Assembly (NCBI GenBank): GCA_019054805.1
Contig: JAHQIY010000007.1
Coordinates: forward strand, 315,501-379,500
DNA length: 64,000 nucleotides
Reading direction: 5' to 3'
Source: Brachionus manjavacas
Lineage: Eukaryota > Rotifera > Eurotatoria > Ploima > Brachionidae
The notes beneath the pieces were generated by a model. It did not search any database. It saw nothing but the letters and a program-made list of their open reading frames with translations, and was not told the origin of the DNA. The position numbers were made by a program, and so were the translations under genes. The stretch's first letter is position 1, and every line of letters begins with the position of its first letter. Below are positions 11,201 to 23,100 of this stretch, piece after piece.

Positions 11201-14200
11201 ATAGCCAATTCACCAATCGGTTATTGACTACCACATTTCTAAGACATCCCCGAAAACTTGGTAGCTCAAATTTTCTAAATTCTGGACTATGACCAAAGGT
11301 GAGTGAAGACTCCTCGGACCAGTACATGTACGGAAAGCGAATTTTGCTCGAATGATCATCGTCAAGGACCAATGAGGCAATCAAATCGCCAATCATCATA
11401 AATTCCAGTTTGTGCCACCGACCATCATTTATTTTCACATTTTGACTTGAGAAAAGTCTTTGGTATCTGTCGTATGAGGATACTTGACTGGATGAATCAG
11501 CGTAGGGCACTCGGTGCGGGCTTAATATGGCTTCCAAGTATCCATCTTTAATGGAGATGGCGAATAAATTATTTGCCAAATCTGTAGAGAACAGAATTCC
11601 GTTTTCGTTTGCCATTTCTGTTCTAAACTCAAAAGATATTCTGCCCAATTTTGAATCATCCCAGCGGTCTAATCGTGCCGAACTCTGGCCTGACCGAAAA
11701 AATATTGGCTTTGGATCAGAGTAAATTTCGCTTGTAACTTGTGGACTGAATTCAACATAATTTTCATATGTAAACCTAGGATCTTCCGTGTACTGCAAAT
11801 CATTAAAGGAATAAGCCTTTGAATTGTGACTGTAAGTAATTTCACTTATTTCACCAATGAAATGTGTACCTCGGCTACCAGCACAATCCGAAGCAAATAC
11901 AACACCTTTGTTGCTATTTACAAAAGGTATGTCGATGTCGATCTGCAGGGTTGATTGTGTCGAATCATCACAAGAGAAAACAAGCTGAGTACTTGATTTT
12001 TTCGCTAGATGAACTTTGTGCCATTTGTTATCACTAAGAGATCGCTTTTGACAATAGGCTGATTTGACTATTTGACGTGATCTCAGATCGGTGATTGAAA
12101 TCATCAACATTTGGTTGTTTATCTCTACTTGTAGAGCGTAGTTGTCATCCCTAGAGCACATTATGACTCCGTGGGGCTGACTTGTGTTGAATTTAAAGTT
12201 CAAATTGGACTCTCTTGATTGTGGCAAATGAGGAACAAAGTTAATTTGACCCGAGTTGGAGCCACGGAAACGCCACAACACTTTTTTAAAAATTAATTAG
12301 ATTAAACATAGATATTAAATATCAAAATAGATTTTGTGTTAAAAAGAATTATAGAATTATTTTCTCAAACTCTAAAAATAAATTTAATTAATCGTTATGA
12401 AAACTTTAATTAAATCATAAAATCGAAAACTTTATCTTTTTTTGACAATGTTTCTATCTCTAATTTTTACTATTAATTTAAATTTATAATAATTTATAAA
12501 AAAAATTCCTTCCCTTTCATTAAGAAACAAAAATTATTAAAAAAAAAAATATTTTCTATATATTTTGGCAGAGAATGACAGAATGGAAATGAGAAAAGAA
12601 AATTATTAAAATATTTGGATTGCTCAATGTTTATTTGTTTTGTTTGCAAATATTAAAGGAAAATTTTTAAAAATAAAAAATTGAAAAATCGGATGTGTCA
12701 GTTAAATGGTATAATTTTGATTTTTTAAATTAATGTATGGCATTGTGAATTTTGGAATAAAAATGAAAAAACTCGATAGATTTTTTTTCTAAAAGTCCGC
12801 AATTATATCAGCTGATTTATCTTATCTCTAAAAAATCTTCACAAGAATTAAATGCAGAGTGAACAAGCTGATACAATTTATGGAATTTTTTAATTTGCTT
12901 TTTGTTCCAAAATACACAATGCCTTGAAAAATTGAAAATTTGAAATTTTTGCAATTGAAAAATTTAAAAAAAAAAGACTAAAATTATTTGGATATTGAAA
13001 ATAAATTTTGATTGATTGAGGCTGAAAAGAGCAAAAAACTTACTAATTTTGAATTTTAAATTTTTTTTTTGACAGAACTTTTGATTAAATACTTTTATTA
13101 TAAATTTCGAAATCAAATATTCATCAATAAGAATATAATCAAAAAGGCCAATTTAAATTCAACTTTTAATCAGGCAAAAAATAAAAATAAACTGCTAATA
13201 ATTTATTTATCAGAATAAGGAGATAACTCATGGGGATTAAAGTGTTTTTAATTGATCAAAAATACTGATCGATATCAAATTTTTAAAACTAAACCGTTTA
13301 ACAAATAGCTTTAATCATTTTATTAATATAATTTTGATTAAGAGTTATTTTCAAAAGTATAGTATAAAGTTATTTTTTTAATAATTATTATCACAATTCC
13401 AATTTTGTTGAAAAGATGAAAAATTCTAATTAATTTATCTTTATCAAAGATAAATTTTATTTTGATTAATTTTACGCTTAACTTTGTGTTCAAAATCTAT
13501 TTTGCCCTCTTTTTCACTTTGTATAGTACTATGAATCTAAATTGAATCTAATAGCAATAAACAATTAACTGATCAGTTTATTTGGATATTATGATGATAC
13601 GACCATAAAATTAGACTAGGTCAAATAGATAGCACAAAACTGGTTCTTTAAATGAAATAAAAACGACTTTGCCAAATAAATTTTTTTATAAAAAATTAAA
13701 AAATTTTGAAATTTGTGTTTTATAGATAAAAAAGTGAATGGAAGATGTTTAAAAAAATAACTTAAGAAAATTTTATTCTTTATATGTATTATTTTAAAGT
13801 TATGTTAGAAAAAAAAATGAAATTATTTTAAACTAAGGTAAATTTATTCAAAAACACTTCATGGTAAACCTCACAAAGCCGGCTAAATCAAATTTTTAAA
13901 GTAAATTTTTATAGTTTTTTTTTATCGTTTACTTATAAATTTCAAATTATTATTTAAAATTACTATATTGAAGATTTTATAATTCAAAAAAAGTGGAGCA
14001 ATTCTTAGCAGCTTCGATTTGTTTGGCACAAAATGGATCGAAAAGGACAGGTAAGTAGCTAAACTTAACAATTCAATTAAAAAAATATAGATGCCGATTC
14101 CGAGAGTATAACATAGGATAAAATATTGTTAGTTTATTGAGAATGATAACAAAGGATTCAATTAGTTTAGCTATATGAATGTTAATTCTTCAAAATTAAA

Positions 14201-17200
14201 GGAGATATACGAAGAAAAATAGCTGATATTTTTAATTGTGAAGTTATTTTCATTTTCTTTTAAATTTTATCGAATTTTTAATTAAAGGACTTGGATGCCC
14301 AAAACGCTCTTCAAAAATTTTAATTAAAAAAAATTATCAAATTTTGAAAAATTCAACACAGTTTTCAAACTAATTAGTCTAACTTTGAATCCAAAATGAC
14401 GAAGAAATAAAGTAGAAAGATTTAGAGCTACAATAACGGTTCATTCTCAAAAAAAACTAAATAAGCCCTTTGTAAAGAACTTTTTAACAGAATATGTAAA
14501 AAAGTTAAATAAAAAAGATTATATTCATTTTACAATTTTTAGTTTAGTATTAAAATTCTTTGATTCGATAAAAAAATAAAATAAAAAATAAAAAATCAAG
14601 ATAAAAAGGGTTTAATAAATAGTATACTAAATTATAGAAAATTAAAATTTCCTAATAAATATATTGATATGTTTAAATTGAAGAATGATTGAATATTTAG
14701 ATATTTTTTTTAAACTAGGGATTTTTAGTTCTAGTTAGGGGTCACTATTTTAAATTCAGAATTACGGGAATTCGAAAATTGATGTTTCTCAATATTTTTT
14801 TTATTTTAAAAATATAAGATTGGTTTTATGCTTGACAATCAGAGGGAATTTCGGCATGCAATTTTGCCCAAGGTGTAAATATTGCTAAACTTTGTTATAT
14901 TTACAGAAAATTAAACAAAATTAAATCATTTTTTATTTATTGTAAGTTTTGAAAGAAATTTTACAATGCCCTGTAATTGTCAAAAAGGTACCAAACTTCA
15001 AACTTTTAAAAGAATCTAAAATACTGAGAGGCATTAGTTTTTGAATTTTAAATCTAAGCGATGAAAATTTAAAATAGAAGATTTGTTTTTAATTAATTTT
15101 CATTTTTCATTTTCTTTTTTAAAATTTGTAAATCAAATAACCCAGTATGGATCGTTTTTTTAAAATAGCATTTAATCAAGCTTAATTTACTTAATTTTCT
15201 CCGCCTGTGTCAAAACCGAAGTAAATTGGTAGTGCCTTGAAATTGTATTATTTAACAAGATCTAATTTGAAGAGAAACTCACCAAATTAGTGACAGAAAA
15301 AATTAAATACCAAAAAGATGGATAAGCTCTTATTGAAAATAAACTTTAATTTTTTAGAGAATAAAAATTTTTTTTTTTCAAATTTCAAAAATTTACTTGA
15401 ACTTGATTTTTCGACAAGATTTTTGAGTGTTACTTGACCGTGACAAGAAACTCCAGGTACACGTATGTCCTTGGCAGCGGCCAAAACATCATACTCAACA
15501 TTGGAAAATTTGACATAAACATCTCTCAAGTATCCATGAAGATTGCTAGCTTGTTGGCGATGTGAAGCACCAAAATACAAGCTACCCGATCCGAACAAAT
15601 CAAACTCAGACGCCACTCTCTCCACTGTTTGCACGCCATCAACGCTAAACAGCATCATTTGTGCCTGTTTTTCAACCGAAATCTTGTGCCACATGCCATC
15701 ATTTAGCCCCGAATGTTTGCCAATTTTAGTGGCCACCTCTGCAGCCAAACTGAACATCAACTCGCCACTAGCAGACAAGTACACTCTGAGCGACTTTTCG
15801 CCATGATACACCGAGAGTAAATCTTGAGCTTGACTCTTGTCACCTGTCACCTTAAAGCTAAATCTAGCCGAGTCGTGGTCAGAGGCTTTGGCGCCCGCTT
15901 CATGGCCACTAAATATCACAAAGCCTCGAGTGCTCGTCTCGATCACACAGTCGTTGTTTCCTTGACACTGGTTGATACAAGTGGGCCGCTTGGCAGTAGA
16001 GCTCGGCGCCGGAGTAGTCGTGGTGGTCGCCTGAACCCCACATCTGTATCTACTGGCATCAAAATTCATCTCAAATATCATACACTTTGTGTTCACATAC
16101 ACCTGGTCCAAACATCCACTAAAATGTTCATATGTGGCATAGCGGGAGGACATCACTTCAGTGCTATAGTAGCCCAGAGTGTAAGTGTCTAGTTTGATGG
16201 AGGAATAGAGCTCAATTCGACTAGCACTTTGTCTGCTCTGGTCCAAATAGGCAATCAAGTATCCGGCCGAGTGGCACTCGATGTCTATTTTGTGCGCTGT
16301 GCCATCATCAACTCTAGCACTGGTCAGCTCGACATTTCGCTCGCCTCCTCTGTCTCTAACAATCACATTCACGTGGCCATTTCTCAAATAGACCAGGATG
16401 TAATTGGCAGCGTCGTTGGACGCATGCGAGTATATGATTCCTTTAGGCCGAGTGGTCCTGAACGGTATTTGAATGTGTTCGCAGACAATTGTTTCATGAT
16501 GATAGACAATGGCGTCTTGCACACTGGCAAAGCTGATCGGATGGCGTTCAGCGAGACAAGCGGGCCACTCGGGCGCCGGCCTAGCAGTCGTAGTCGCCGC
16601 TGGCCTTTCCACATTGCAATTGTATCTTTCCTGTGCAATATCGGTCGGCTTGATCACACTATTTCCATTCACTTGGAACAAATCGATGATACAGCCGACA
16701 AAGTCTGACTTGGTGCCGAAGAACTTGATCCTGGACCAGTCGTCGGCGCCGCCTATTGTGATTTTGGCGAATTTAATTTGGCCTGGTTGAGTGAAGAACT
16801 CTAGGGCAGTGACGCCCACGTAGCTTTGCAGCTGGATGAATCCGTGGCCGTTTGAGTTGCGGCGTATGTTCAGCCGATACAAATTTCCGTCGTCCACAAT
16901 GGTGCTATTGAAGTACAACTGTTGGGTGTACGAGTAGTTTTTGTACACTACATGCACAAGGCCTTGTTTGACATAGGCGCCCAGCAGCACTTGATTGTGG
17001 TTGTCTTGGTTGTTGTGAGCGCTGAACAAAATGCCGCTCGACTCCACCGTTCTAAATATGAAGCTGATGTCTTCGAAGAGTGGCCGTTCGTGGTCGTAGA
17101 AGTAATTGTAGACGAGGATGTCGGCGGAGCCAGTGAAGCTTATGTAGCCGAGCGAAACGGGAGTAGGCGGCGGTGCGGGCGTGCTCAAGACTGGTTGGTG

Positions 17201-20194
17201 CGGTGGCCGTGTTGAGGACGGCGGCGAGGGCGGCGGCGCCGGCTTGTCAACAACTTGCTGGCAACTTTGACGCCGCTCGCTCGGCACCACTTGGTAGTCG
17301 ATCACATCGCGTTCGTTCAGCATCACTGAGCCAAGGCAACCGACAAAGCTCGACTGGCTCGAGAGGCCGAAAGTGGCGCCGTCCTGGCCTCCCACTCTCA
17401 CTCTGCTCACCAGCACACTGTGTCCACTCGACAGCGAATAGTAAATCGACTGCTTGTACGCATCGTCCGCGTCCACCCAGCACATTATTTTCTTCTGCTC
17501 GTGCCGAATATTTAGCTGGTAAATGCGGCCATCGTCCACTCTAATGCGGCTTATTTGATGCCGCTCGTTGGCGCCGTTGATGCTCGCGGACGAGTACAAG
17601 AAGCCATCTAAGACCTCGACGCCAATGTAGTTGTGCGCATCGTTGATCAAGACGACCAGCTGGCCACAGCTGTGTCTTGTTTGAAATTTGATCGCAAACG
17701 AGTCCAGCGACAGAGTGGACCGGACCGCAAAGTCAATTTGGGCGTCATAGCTGCTCAGCGAAATGTACTTGGTGTCGGCCAAACTGTCCAAATAGATCAA
17801 GTGTGTCTGGGCTTCGGTGTCGGGGTTTTGGCCGGCGTTGACCATTAGACCCGGCGGTCCGTACACATTTATGACAATGTTGATCATTTTGCCATCTTGA
17901 CTTATCTGCGACGTGTCTATGTTGAGTGTTTGATTTGTGGTGTGCAAAGTGGCCGGCACACTGGGCCAATAGTACGGCTGCTGAACAACCTTTTGCTGCA
18001 CATTGTTGATGGTGACTTTGCCGCGCACCATTTCGCCCACGAATGATCGCTTGTCGCTCAGGTTTATGTTGTTCGGGTCGGCTAGGCCCAAGTAGACATA
18101 GCCGCCTGTTAGTATTTGATTGTTGACCTGGGCCATTTCGCACATGTCATGATACTGGCTGTCGATGTTGATGCTTATTAGCTGGCCGTCGCGATGCAGC
18201 TTGATCTCGTGCCACTGGTTGTCGTTGAGCGGCGCAGTCTGCGCTCTTAGATACAAATTTTTCACTCTGGTATCTACCACAATGACCGGTTGGCCGCGCA
18301 CCAACTCAAAATAGGTTATTAGCGGATTGTTGCGTATGTAGAAGACCACGCCGTCCGGCTGGCTCGTTCTAAACGACAACTCAATTGTCTCCGAGCTCAC
18401 ACTGGTCAACGGGCTGTCTATTTTGTACATGACTCGCTGGGTGTTGTCTATGCGTATGATCTCGCTGGGCCGAGGCGATGAGACTATGATTTTGGAGTCG
18501 AGCGCGTCCGGCTCGTTCAAGTAGTCACGTCTCATCCATTTGACGGTGAACTGGTGGCTGTTGAGAGTGTAGGCGACGCTTTTGAGCGAGTCGGCCGAGT
18601 GGCCCACTCCGAGCTCGTAGTAGAATTGGCCCAGTGCGTTCAGCGACACGTACACGTCCTGGTTTACGGGCGGCGACGACGGCTGCGTGGTCATGTCAAT
18701 CAAAAAGCCGTCCACATGCAACGACATGTATTTGTCGCGCAGCCACGTCACTGTCACTCTTAGCTCGCGGCCCAAGTGCTTCGTCCGCTCCAGGCCAAAT
18801 GTGCTCACTATCCATTCCTGGCCGAACTGCGGCTCGAACAGTGAAAAGTGCAGCCGACTCTTGTACACAAAAGCGACCAGCTTTGACATGTCCGATTGGC
18901 CATTTTGAAGTAGCGCTATTTTAAACTTGTACTTGGTCTCATCGAGTCTGTCGATGGACATCACCAGATGCTGGCTAAACCCGTGCACACAGTCCTCGAT
19001 GCTCCAGAAGCACGAGTCCCATTCGGACACTTGGGCGCCACTCGGCGACAAAGTGAGCCGTGACATCGAGTTCTTGAATTGGACACCTCGGCTCTTGTCA
19101 AAATGAGTGGCCTGATTGTTCACTTGAATTTTGGTGAACGACGGCATTATGGCGTACTCGAAGCTCTGCGCCGAAAAATAGTTTTCGTCATTGAACAAAA
19201 TTGCGAGAGATTTTTTGAGATTGTGGCACTTTGACTTTGGCACGGCTGGCTCGGCACAGTCGCAGTTAAAGAACGGAGCTATCAAATTGTTGCTGAGACA
19301 CGAGCAGTCTTTGGGACAAATGTCGTGGGACAAAAAGTCCGACTCGCATATGTCGTCAATGATCAGCGAGTCGGACACCATGTTCGACTTCAGTTGCTTG
19401 GATGGCGATAGCGAGAATATGGCGTAGTGGCGCTGAGCCATGGACTGTTTGGAGCACAGCTCGGACGCGCACTGGCTTGCCTGTGACGTGTACTGCAGGT
19501 TCATGATGTAGCCGTGAAATTTGGCCAGCTGCTTCAGTTGGTTTAGAGCGTGGTTGTTCTCGCTCGGGTTCTCGCCCACTCCGCCAACAAACAGCTGCGA
19601 ATAGGTCGCTTGTTTGGAGTCGACCAGCAGCCCACTGTCTTCGCTGTTGCCATCCAGTTCGTCAAGAACAAAATTCGAGTGCATTATTTGCTTGGCAAAG
19701 AGGGAAATTAGCCGAATGGATGGTATTCGGTTATTGGCCGAGCTGTCGGTGGACTCAAATTTGTACAAGCTAATGTCCACTTTGCCAGATGTTCGCGTGT
19801 ACACAAATCTGAACCAGGAGGTGGCATAGTCGCTCGGCAGTTGAATTTGCACATCGTTTATGTTCCAGTAGTCGTTTATGATGAGGCGATTGGGCGCATG
19901 GTACTTTACCAGAAAATAGCTGTTGATCAGCTTTTTCGAGTTCGACACGGTGCTAATTTGAATTTGCTGCTCGGAATAGAGCAAAACGCGAGCCGAATAT
20001 TGGTTCGGGCTGTGGCTGCTGTTCTTGAAATTGGACACTGACAGACTAAAGTCAAAACTGAGACTGCTATTGGCACATATTTGCAGGTCCAAACGTGGAT
20101 ATATTGAGTATGTAGTCAGGCCGTCATAGTACAATGCTTTTGTCACATGCACGATTATCAATGCCATCAGCAACCGTAAGCATTTTGGCTTCAT
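5267..20194 (-). CDS. Giant laminin-G/EGF single-pass receptor with cytoplasmic WD40 propeller, 3588 aa
   Basis: Three exons on the minus strand: 20194-15397, 12280-10028 and 8982-5267. Both junctions are GT-AG, phase 1, and together give 10767 nt in one frame. The second junction rebuilds an EGF module (CQKGICSNYADC ... CKCETTSYTGERC), good evidence that these exons belong together. Order (rough residues): signal peptide 1-20; about seven LamG/ConA-like domains to 1590, with a Cys-rich patch near 280-330 and a Pro-rich linker near 980-1013; four LamG domains in exon 2 (1600-2340); EGF; two LamG; EGF (2746-2785); one LamG; Cys-rich module (2988-3032); transmembrane helix 3058-3080 (TPIGLILGIISGIALALLAA); 150-residue Thr/Asn-rich linker; WD40 repeats 3232-3586, with GSSDGTVKVW and GSTDQTVALW as the clearest blades. 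Repeated LamG domains with FVGC-type ends and the ConA-like second domain resemble the neurexin/CNTNAP/axotactin group, which acts in neuron-glia adhesion. The cytoplasmic propeller is unusual for that group as I know it. The domain count is by eye. Confidence 0.85.
5270..6340 (-). other. WD40 beta-propeller domain (cytoplasmic part of the LamG receptor)
   Basis: About 355 residues on the C-terminal side of the transmembrane helix, with no stop, frame change or intron between. Recognisable blade endings include GAPQIWDTLTGQ, TQSVQIWEVQTGK, TRGGHLIQWNIHT, SDGTVKVWNT and TDQTVALWRL, spaced as in a six- or seven-bladed propeller. The last two blades carry the GH and DG/DQ turns typical of true WD40 repeats. 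The first blades are more degenerate. The domain would sit in the cytosol and most likely recruits partners to the adhesion receptor (inference). Confidence 0.8.
6794..6862 (-). other. Transmembrane helix of the LamG/WD40 receptor
   Basis: Encodes TPIGLILGIISGIALALLAA followed by GIGARKC: about 22 hydrophobic, Gly/Ala-rich residues flanked by a polar extracellular Ser/Thr stretch and by basic residues on the C-terminal side. This fits type I topology, with the WD40 repeats inside the cell. Confidence 0.8.
8983..10027 (-). other. Intron 2 of the LamG/WD40 receptor gene
   Basis: 1045 nt, GT donor at 10027/10026 (AAAAAG|GTAAGC on minus) and AG acceptor at 8984/8983 (TTTAATAG|GT). AT-rich, no other feature seen. 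Confidence 0.8.
12281..15396 (-). other. Intron 1 of the LamG/WD40 receptor gene
   Basis: 3116 nt, donor TTCAA|GTAAAT at 15396 and acceptor AAAAAAG at 12281. The junction makes an ATG codon (A|TG) that is internal, not a start. The interior is AT-rich. A short plus-strand piece near 14034-14051 (ATG GAT CGA AAA GGA CAG followed by GTAAGT) looks like a tiny exon, but nothing around it supports a gene. Confidence 0.75.
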
Positions 20195-23100
20195 TTTTAG
20201 AATCTCTTTCTGTTTAAAATACTGTTTTGTTTATTTTTTTTTAGCAAGGATTGATAATTTCTTCCGGGTCTTCTAATTCATATTAATGAATTTGGGCTTG
20301 TTTGTTTTTTGGCCGACTTGAGTCCGATTTTGTTTCAGTTTTATTTTTATTCTAAGAATATAATTAATTTTTACAATTATTTAATAATTTAAATTAGCCT
20401 AAAATCAAATTGACAATTGAAAAAATTAAAAAAAAATTTAAATCAGAGGAAAATTTTTATTTAGTATATTTTTTAAAGGTTTTTGTTCATACGTTTGAAT
20501 TGATCTTTTTTTTTTAATTCAAATTTTTCAAAAAAATATCAAAAACTTTGAAAAAAAATTGTTAAAAAATCTATATCTTAGAATTTTTTTCATCAAAAAA
20601 AGATGTTTTGGAAATTAACTTAGTAAAAGCTCTGTTCCAAAAAAACTGCTACCAACTTCACAGTGTCTTAAAATATTCATTTTACTTCAAAAATATTTAA
20701 AGTATACTCATTATTCATTAATCCGTAGAAAAATGATTAAAAAATTGAATACTCAAATGTGTAACCATGAAAAGGCTGAATGAGGCTCGAGTCCCCTGGT
20801 GGACCGAGCATTACTTCAAAACAATATATGTGTATGAGCCATTAAATACTAAACAATATAACCCTAAATTATGAGCTTCAATCAGAAAATAAAAATGAGT
20901 TGATTAAAAATTATTGAAGGGCTCGCCAAAAAAAAACAGAAAAAAAATGGTCCAATTTCTCTTTAATATTTTACTCCTAATAGATTAATCTTATTAAATT
21001 TTTTAAACATATTAATGTAATTTACAATTTTTTCTTAAGACTAGAAAAATTGTCAGTGATATTAAAATACTTATAAATTATTTATATATACATAAAAATT
21101 TTGGATCAAAGCTTTTCTTGCAAATAGATATGTGAATATTGACACTAATTAAAGTTATATTATTTAAGAATAAACATGGTATTGGGTTGTAACTTTGAAT
21201 AATTATTTAATTTAAATAATAGTTTAAGGTTGAGCTAAATTTATCATTTTTTTAATCATTTATTACTAATCATAGTCATGTCAATACTAAAATTAAATTC
21301 TGTGAATGATCTTTAAGAAAACCAAATACCTAAGAATATAATAACGTGTTCACTTTAAAATACCTTCACCAAATGATATCTAAATTGACTAGTTTGGCAT
21401 ATTAGTCAAAGAATCATCATCAAATATTGAAATTTTACTTTTTATTAAACTCAAGCATGATTAATTGATAAACAACAGAGATAAGACTAATTCAGAGAAA
21501 CTTCGCTATGAAAAAAAATGAAAAATAAAAAAATAATTTTTTTAAATTTTGATAAAAAAAAATTAGGTGTTTTTATTATGTATCAGCATAATTTAAATTA
21601 ATTAAGCACAAATTAAAGAATTAAAATTGTTTGTTAGATAATAGTTAATAAAATAATTTTATAAGTTAAAAATTAATTTTTGTTTTTAATTTCAAAAAAA
21701 ATAAATATTTATTAACTTATTTTGACTCAAGTAAAGAAATAAAAAAATTGATGGTATGTAAAAATTACCATATAAAATTTTATTGAAACCAATTAAATTA
21801 AAATGTTAAAATTTTATATTAAATGATGTATTGAATAATTTGATAATTATTTTTTATGATCATTCACATTAGAATCTTAATATTAACTATAGTCTCAATC
21901 AATTAAATTAAATGATATCTTAAAAATAGAGCTATTTTTTTTAAAAGCTCAAATATGTTTATAATGTGTAATTTATTTATAAAAGTTTTAATCTAAATTA
22001 CAATAGATTTTTTTAAATAAATTTATTTTTTCCAAATTTTCTTGTCTATGAAACCTTAATCCTTAAATAAATAAATAATGATTGTCTAATAGTTTATTAA
22101 AAAATAAAATTTTAAATATTTGAAACTTATACTTTAGACATTAAATACAAGTTAATTTTTAGCAAACGATAGAAACATATCAAAATGATTTAATTACTTA
22201 CCTTTTTTCATTTTAATTTTATCATAACAAAATTTCAGCGCTGAACAGCATTATGCCTTTTTTAATTTAAAAAAATTGGAATCAAGCATTTGATAAAAAG
22301 TGATTAATTTTAGTTGAGAACCGGAAAAACTTTTCTTAAATCTTTTTTTGAATTCCAATTTAGTCGATGAACCCAGTGGATAAAAACAAAATCTATTTCT
22401 TTTTTATTCAAATATTTAGTTCAAACGGAAAAATAGAAAAAATTAAAAAAATAGAAATAGAAATGTTTTAATCGTTGTATTTGGCTAGAAAAAAATAGTG
22501 TCTATAAAGATAATGAAATAATTGATTAATTTATAGAAGAAATCGTCTATTTTTTTAATTTCAAACCTAATGACTTTAAAGCTATGTTTCATTTGAAGAA
22601 AAAAATAGAGAGAAAATATTTTTTGCCTCTTTTTTTTCACAAATATATTTATTTTTTAATTATAAAAATAAAAAATTTAATCACGAAACTAAATGGTCTT
22701 ATAACAATTTAAAATAATGATAATCAAAAATATTTTAGAGAAATCTTAGTAAATGAATAGCACCTATTTTATATTCGCTTGAGCGAAATAGACCTTTATT
22801 TAACGAATTGGAAAACCCACTGATTCTAGTGTTAAATCGGAAATCGTAGACTAATTATAATAAAATCAGTAAGCCAAGCATTACTGAACCATAAACTTTA
22901 CAATCGAAGATAAACAAATTAACAAAAAAATCCAATCAATAATTTACGGTGTCAATAAATTTATTTTTCACTTTAAAAAAATCCCACTGGTCTTGTAGCA
23001 TTTAATTTATACTTTATATTTTGAGCTTTTTAAAAAAATAATACCAATACTGAAATTTCCGAGTGGTCTTACACAAAAAGACTAATAGAAGCAAAATATC

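Noticed and set aside
10283-11724. Plus-strand frames of 65-77 codons opposite LamG exon 2
   Set aside because: Antisense shadows of an exon whose splice junctions and domain content are convincing.
14034-14051. Possible tiny plus-strand exon (MDRKGQ) followed by a perfect GTAAGT donor in LamG intron 1
   Set aside because: No partner exon is visible on either side. A single good donor is not evidence of a gene.
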